From contig CAZKYX010000042.1 in the NCBI GenBank assembly GCA_964557125.1, positions 1 to 7,967 on the forward strand: a stretch of DNA of 7,967 bases. The letters are read 5' to 3'. This document shows, piece by piece, positions 4,859-7,967 of this stretch. The DNA is from CAZKYX01 sp964557125. Its GTDB lineage: Bacteria; Patescibacteriota; Microgenomatia; Levybacterales; GWA1-39-11. The position numbers were made by a program, and so were the translations under genes. The notes beneath the pieces were generated by a model. It saw only the letters and a program-made list of their open reading frames with translations, made no database searches and was not told the DNA's origin. The number at the start of each line of letters is the position of its first letter. The first letter of the stretch is position 1.

Positions 4859-5704
4859 TTATTTTGTGGAATTAAGAACTTTACCTTCAGAATCGACAAT
4901 CTTGCCCTCCTTTTTTCCCCAAAGGGCGATTGCTTTTTTAACATTGAATGCGTGGCTTGCATATAGCTCTTCTAAAAGCTCTTTATTGATAGTTCGCCAT
5001 CTTGCATCTCTTGCGTCATCTTTTCCTTCAAGTGGAATGATTACACCTCTCGCTAAATGTCTGTGGTAGGCGTTTGTCTCAATCCAAGCATTATCTGTAT
5101 TCCGAGGATCATCAACATAGCCGGTATAGACAGGCGTTGCACTTTCAAAACTCAGCGTAGCTGTCGTCTCTTCTTCCAATTCTCTTTGCAACGCGTGTGT
5201 TGTTTCTTCATTTTCGTCGACAAATCCTCCAGGTGTCGCAAACTCACCACCATCTTCTCTTTGTATTGTTACCATTTCAAGAAATCCATCAATATTAATC
5301 CTCGTAACAATTGCGTCAACTGCAAAATTTGCTCCCCATCTTCCCAAAACACCGCGCCCAGTTATACCCGTTGGTCCGATAGGATTGAGCGGTCTTCCGT
5401 TAGTGTCAAACTCTACTTCTCCTTCATAACTTATAAAATCATGAGGCAATTTTGAAATGTCTTGAGGATCTGCCCACACAGGCGGAGTATCGCCCAATAG
5501 CTTTTCTGCTGTATATTCTGCTGGATGATAATTCTGCCTATCAAGAGTTTGCCATGTTACGCCTTTGGGCAAACTTGTTCTTTCTGGATACCCCTCTACC
5601 GTTTCAGTCATCGCTTTTGTATGAAATTGTATGCGATTTGTAGTTTCAAACCCTGATGAAACAAGACTTGAAATATGTTGATGATTGTCTTTTTGCTCTG
5701 TCAT
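4859..5704 (-). CDS. NUDT9-like ADP-ribose pyrophosphatase (Nudix hydrolase)
   Basis: It hydrolyses ADP-ribose to AMP and ribose 5-phosphate, if it acts as the NUDT9 family does. The match is specific. PAEYTA (61-66) and WADPQ (77-81) are followed by NGRPLNPIGPTGITGRGVLGRW (102-123), then the Nudix box G160 to A182 with catalytic RELEEE (174-179), then GYVDDPRNTDNAWIET (195-210) and GKDDARDARW (227-236). The box lacks only the late glycine (T180-T181), as in NUDT9 itself. I chose the ATG at 5704 (281 residues) because a TATAAT promoter ends 11 bases before it; a longer in-frame start at 5743 would lie in the -35. There is no signal peptide, so it is cytoplasmic. ADP-ribose is the known NrtR effector, so this enzyme may recycle ADP-ribose and damp the regulatory signal. 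Its own promoter lacks the NrtR palindrome. Confidence 0.9.
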   Translation of the reverse strand: MTEQKDNHQHISSLVSSGFETTNRIQFHTKAMTETVEGYPERTSLPKGVTWQTLDRQNYHPAEYTAEKLLGDTPPVWADPQDISKLPHDFISYEGEVEFDTNGRPLNPIGPTGITGRGVLGRWGANFAVDAIVTRINIDGFLEMVTIQREDGGEFATPGGFVDENEETTHALQRELEEETTATLSFESATPVYTGYVDDPRNTDNAWIETNAYHRHLARGVIIPLEGKDDARDARWRTINKELLEELYASHAFNVKKAIALWGKKEGKIVDSEGKVLNSTK

Positions 5705-5714
5705 AACATTATGC

Positions 5715-5743
5715 ATTATATAAAAACACCTGACTTGTTTCAA
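5715..5743 (-). promoter_or_regulatory. Promoter of the ADP-ribose pyrophosphatase gene (leaderless type)
   Basis: Minus strand: TTGAAA (5743-5738), 17-nt spacer, TATAAT (5720-5715). The ATG starts 11 bases after the -10, exactly the distance seen for the gene at 4804, so the mRNA leader would be about 4 nt. Confidence 0.7.
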
Positions 5744-5750
5744 CTATAGG

Positions 5751-5766
5751 ATTGTAATTTTACAAT
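5751..5766. promoter_or_regulatory. Palindrome between divergent promoters
   Basis: Perfect inverted repeat ATTGTAA, 2 nt, TTACAAT, lying just upstream of the -35 elements of both divergent genes. It differs from the NrtR operators. It could be a regulator site, but in such AT-rich DNA a 7-bp dyad may be chance. Confidence 0.3.
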
Positions 5767-5794
5767 TGTTCGAAAAGTTTAAAAATAGTAGAAT
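5766..5794 (+). promoter_or_regulatory. Candidate promoter of the GT-C glycosyltransferase gene
   Basis: TTGTTC (5766-5771), 17-nt spacer, TAGAAT (5789-5794). The GTG start codon begins 6 bases after the -10, which would put transcription start on or at the start codon. The -35 is weak (only TTG conserved). Confidence 0.45.
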
Positions 5795-5799
5795 GTGGA

Positions 5800-7269
5800 G
5801 TGAGAAAAATTCCAATTCTTCTCGTAGGTATTATTCTACTTGGCATTTTGCTACGGGTTTATAACTTCCCTTTTCGATATGGCTTGGGAGAGGAAACAGT
5901 AAGAGATGCTGTTATCGGTATTCAAGCTGCAAGAGATATTCAACTACCCTTTACAGGCGCATTTTCTTCCCTTGGCCCTTTTACTTTTGGGCCAATGTAC
6001 GCGTACCAGTTGGCTTTTGCAACCTACATACTCCCAACAAATTATGCTCCGTGGATATATTTAACGCTTCTTTCAATTGCATATATTCCCGTTATGTACA
6101 AGATTGGAGAAAAATTGTATGGGAAAATATACGGCCTACTTTTAGCCTTTCTTGTTGCAATTTCACCAACACAGATAATTTCTGGTACCCACCTTACCTC
6201 ACATAATGTAACAAATATTTTTGCTGCGGGCGCTCTGCTTCTTTTTATAATAATTATTAAACAAAAGAAATCCACTTGGTGGAATTTTTTTCTTGGGGTC
6301 ACCATTGGAATTGGAATAAGTCTTCATTTTCAGATGATTGGCTTACTATTTTTTCCTCTCGTACTTTTACTTAAGCAGAGAAAAGTGTCAGGATTTCTTT
6401 CAAGTGCTGTAGGAGTATTTATAACCTTCCTTCCATACATATTTTTTGAACTAAACAACCATTGGTTTAATACAAGAAATATTATTCATTTTTTACTTTA
6501 CGACAAACAAAAAATTGCGGTGCCAAATAGGTGGCTTACGTACCTTTTTGATTTTTGGCCAAAATTTTGGGGTGATGCATTGGGAATTCCATCTGTTTTT
6601 GCATTTGGAATAATGACAGTCTTTGCTGTTCTTATTGCCTACCTTTTTATCAAGAAAAAAATAAACAAGGTGTTCTTAATTATTATTCTATCTTTCATTC
6701 TTAACTTTGTACTCTTACGATACTATTTTGGGCCACGTTTTTTTGGATACCTAAATTATTTGCGCCCATATATTTTTCTATTTACTGCTTTTCCGCTTCA
6801 TTATTTATGGTCAGGAAAAAAGAAATTTGGAAAGGTACTCGTAATAATGATGCTTATCTTATTGGTTTTCTTCCCAATAAAAAGAATTCAACTCGAGTCA
6901 AAAAAAGACGGACTTACTATTCAGATGTATGAAATTAATTCCCTAATTGAAAAGCAAACACACAACAATCCGTATACCGTGTACAGTTGTCCAAGACTTG
7001 ACTACGATGGAAATTATAACGGCAAACTTTTATCAATGTCCTTTATTGCCGATATGAAAAAAGGGTACGCGCGAACCCCGATAGGAATTGTTGATCAGAG
7101 CTGTGACATTGTTGCAGGAACAAAGTTACTAGGAAGCAAATATGGCTTAAGAATTGTAGACCTTTCCTCAACTTCTTCAGCAAGCTTGGAAAAATTAGGA
7201 TGGAAGCAAGTGACTTTTAGCTCAATTTATAATGGGTATGCCAAATGGTGGGTGATACTCAAACCCTAG
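5800..7269 (+). CDS. GT-C fold membrane glycosyltransferase (PMT/ArnT-like)
   Basis: This 489-residue polytopic membrane protein probably transfers sugars from a polyprenyl-phosphate donor on the outer face of the membrane; acceptor and sugar are unknown. Helix 1 spans about 4-20. The first external loop carries the acidic segment GLGEETVRDA (28-37), where GT-C enzymes place their catalytic acidic residue, followed by GPFTFGPMYAYQLAF, a layout seen in many bacterial GT-C proteins. Further hydrophobic segments lie at about 86-100, 110-126, 139-154, 162-192, 197-216, 264-285, 289-307, 321-337 and 344-360. Residues 365-489 form a soluble C-terminal domain with two cysteines (VYSCPRL, DQSCDIV) that could pair outside the cell. 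The GTG start is chosen because the -10 at 5789-5794 sits 6 bases before it and the first helix follows at once; GGAG overlaps the start codon and cannot serve as its ribosome site. No link to NAD metabolism is seen. Confidence 0.8.
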   Translation: MRKIPILLVGIILLGILLRVYNFPFRYGLGEETVRDAVIGIQAARDIQLPFTGAFSSLGPFTFGPMYAYQLAFATYILPTNYAPWIYLTLLSIAYIPVMYKIGEKLYGKIYGLLLAFLVAISPTQIISGTHLTSHNVTNIFAAGALLLFIIIIKQKKSTWWNFFLGVTIGIGISLHFQMIGLLFFPLVLLLKQRKVSGFLSSAVGVFITFLPYIFFELNNHWFNTRNIIHFLLYDKQKIAVPNRWLTYLFDFWPKFWGDALGIPSVFAFGIMTVFAVLIAYLFIKKKINKVFLIIILSFILNFVLLRYYFGPRFFGYLNYLRPYIFLFTAFPLHYLWSGKKKFGKVLVIMMLILLVFFPIKRIQLESKKDGLTIQMYEINSLIEKQTHNNPYTVYSCPRLDYDGNYNGKLLSMSFIADMKKGYARTPIGIVDQSCDIVAGTKLLGSKYGLRIVDLSSTSSASLEKLGWKQVTFSSIYNGYAKWWVILKP

Positions 7270-7277
7270 AAATAATT

Positions 7278-7967
7278 CTACTCAACCATACTGCAAGCAA
7301 CTCTCACGGCTTCCGAATACGTAGGGTACGCATGTATCATGTCAGCCAGAACGCTCGCCTTTGCCTTCAGTCTCATAGCGAGAGCTAACTCATGGATCAT
7401 CTCTCCTGCTCTTGGTGCAACAATCGAGGCACCGATGATTACTCCACTTTTATCAGTTATTACTTTAATAAATCCATCAAATTGATTTGCTGTGTTTGCT
7501 CTTCCAACGACTGCAATTGGAGCCATCCCTTTCATAATTGGGATCCCTTTTTCCACAGCTTGCCTTTCACTTAATCCAACAGATGCAACTTCAGGGCTTA
7601 CGAATACACATCGTGGAACCACTGAATAGTCTGCTGGAATTTTCTTGTTGGCAAATGCATTCCTCGTTGCCAAATAACTTTGGTAATTTGCAGTGTGGGT
7701 AAATTGGAAGGGACCAACTATGTCTCCTGCTGCAAATATGTAACTTACATTTGTTTGTAAAAATCTATTCACTTTCAACTTGTGATCAGTTATCCTAATA
7801 CCGGCTTTCTCCGGTGCAAAATCAAGGGAAGCAACTTTTCCTGTTGCAATGAGCACCTCATCAACTTCTCGCGTAATACTCGTCTCACCCTTTTTCAAAT
7901 GAACAATCTTCTTGTCGCCCTTTTTTTCAATTTTTACAATTGAAGAATTGGTTAGCACAGAAATATC
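7278..7967 (-). CDS. Class I pyridine nucleotide-disulfide oxidoreductase, C-terminal part (Lpd/MerA-like)
   Basis: The reading frame is open through the right edge (DISVLTNSS at the edge), so only the last 229 residues are present; the FAD-binding N-terminus and the redox-active CxxxxC lie outside. Visible features are the LIATG-type motif (VLIATGKVAS), the second FAD-contact motif FAAGDIVG, and the dimerisation domain with HAYPTYSE, the counterpart of the HxxPTxSE catalytic His-Glu pair of dihydrolipoamide dehydrogenase and mercuric reductase. FTHTANYQSYLATRNAF resembles the MerA-like/YkgC-like branch more than true lipoamide dehydrogenases, but the substrate cannot be decided from this half. 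The stop lies 8 bp from the convergent glycosyltransferase stop, with no terminator hairpin between. The GTG at 7958 is internal, not a real start. Confidence 0.88.
   Translation of the reverse strand, partial: DISVLTNSSIVKIEKKGDKKIVHLKKGETSITREVDEVLIATGKVASLDFAPEKAGIRITDHKLKVNRFLQTNVSYIFAAGDIVGPFQFTHTANYQSYLATRNAFANKKIPADYSVVPRCVFVSPEVASVGLSERQAVEKGIPIMKGMAPIAVVGRANTANQFDGFIKVITDKSGVIIGASIVAPRAGEMIHELALAMRLKAKASVLADMIHAYPTYSEAVRVACSMVE

Noticed and set aside
5057..5455. 132-residue plus-strand open frame opposite the NUDT9-like gene, and other long antisense frames
   Set aside because: They are shadows of well-supported coding genes, with no domain sense and no start signals.
7267..7280. 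Bidirectional terminator between the two convergent genes
   Set aside because: The 8-bp spacer and its flanks show no GC-rich stem or T-tract.

Overview
The window is an AT-rich bacterial stretch of compact genes. It looks most like a small-genome, host- or partner-dependent bacterium such as a Patescibacteria/CPR member. That is an inference from very tight gene packing, salvage-only NAD genes, several promoters that sit almost on the start codon, and a GT-C membrane glycosyltransferase of a kind common in those genomes. No marker gene fixes the taxon. TGA is used as a stop (in the NMN adenylyltransferase gene, overlapping the next ATG), which argues against the UGA=Gly code. Two runs of exactly 100 N (1716-1815 and 4601-4700) are assembly placeholders; each breaks a gene.

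Region 1-269 has no complete gene. It holds a set of inverted repeats with a promoter/operator pointing left out of the window, a Shine-Dalgarno sequence at the very edge (a gene must start just outside), and a REP-like hairpin repeat. Region 270-2422 (minus strand) is a tightly overlapping four-gene NAD salvage operon. Its order is NadR-type NMN adenylyltransferase, PnuC nicotinamide riboside transporter (broken by a gap), NadR-type ribosylnicotinamide kinase, and an NrtR-type Nudix/winged-helix repressor. Together they import nicotinamide riboside, phosphorylate it to NMN, adenylylate it to NAD and sense the state of the NAD pool. The two halves of the classic NadR protein are separate genes here with pnuC between them.

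Region 2462-4471 (minus) is a 669-residue soluble protein I do not recognise. Its promoter carries the same palindrome, AGTGT-N7-ACACT, as the NAD operon promoter and the left-edge promoter. All three palindromes overlap the -10 element of a TTGAC(A/T)-17-(-10) promoter, so they are very probably NrtR operators, and the unknown protein is a candidate new member of an NAD/ADP-ribose regulon. Region 4546-4804 (minus) is a gene of unknown function broken by the second gap. Region 4859-5704 (minus) encodes a NUDT9-like ADP-ribose pyrophosphatase with an intact Nudix catalytic box. ADP-ribose is the known effector of NrtR, so the cluster may hold both the sensor and the enzyme that removes the signal.

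Region 5800-7269 (plus) is a multi-spanning GT-C glycosyltransferase. It converges, 8 bp apart, with the C-terminal part of a class I pyridine nucleotide-disulfide oxidoreductase (7278 to the right edge, minus). The gene at 4804, the NUDT9-like gene and the glycosyltransferase gene all appear to be leaderless or nearly so.
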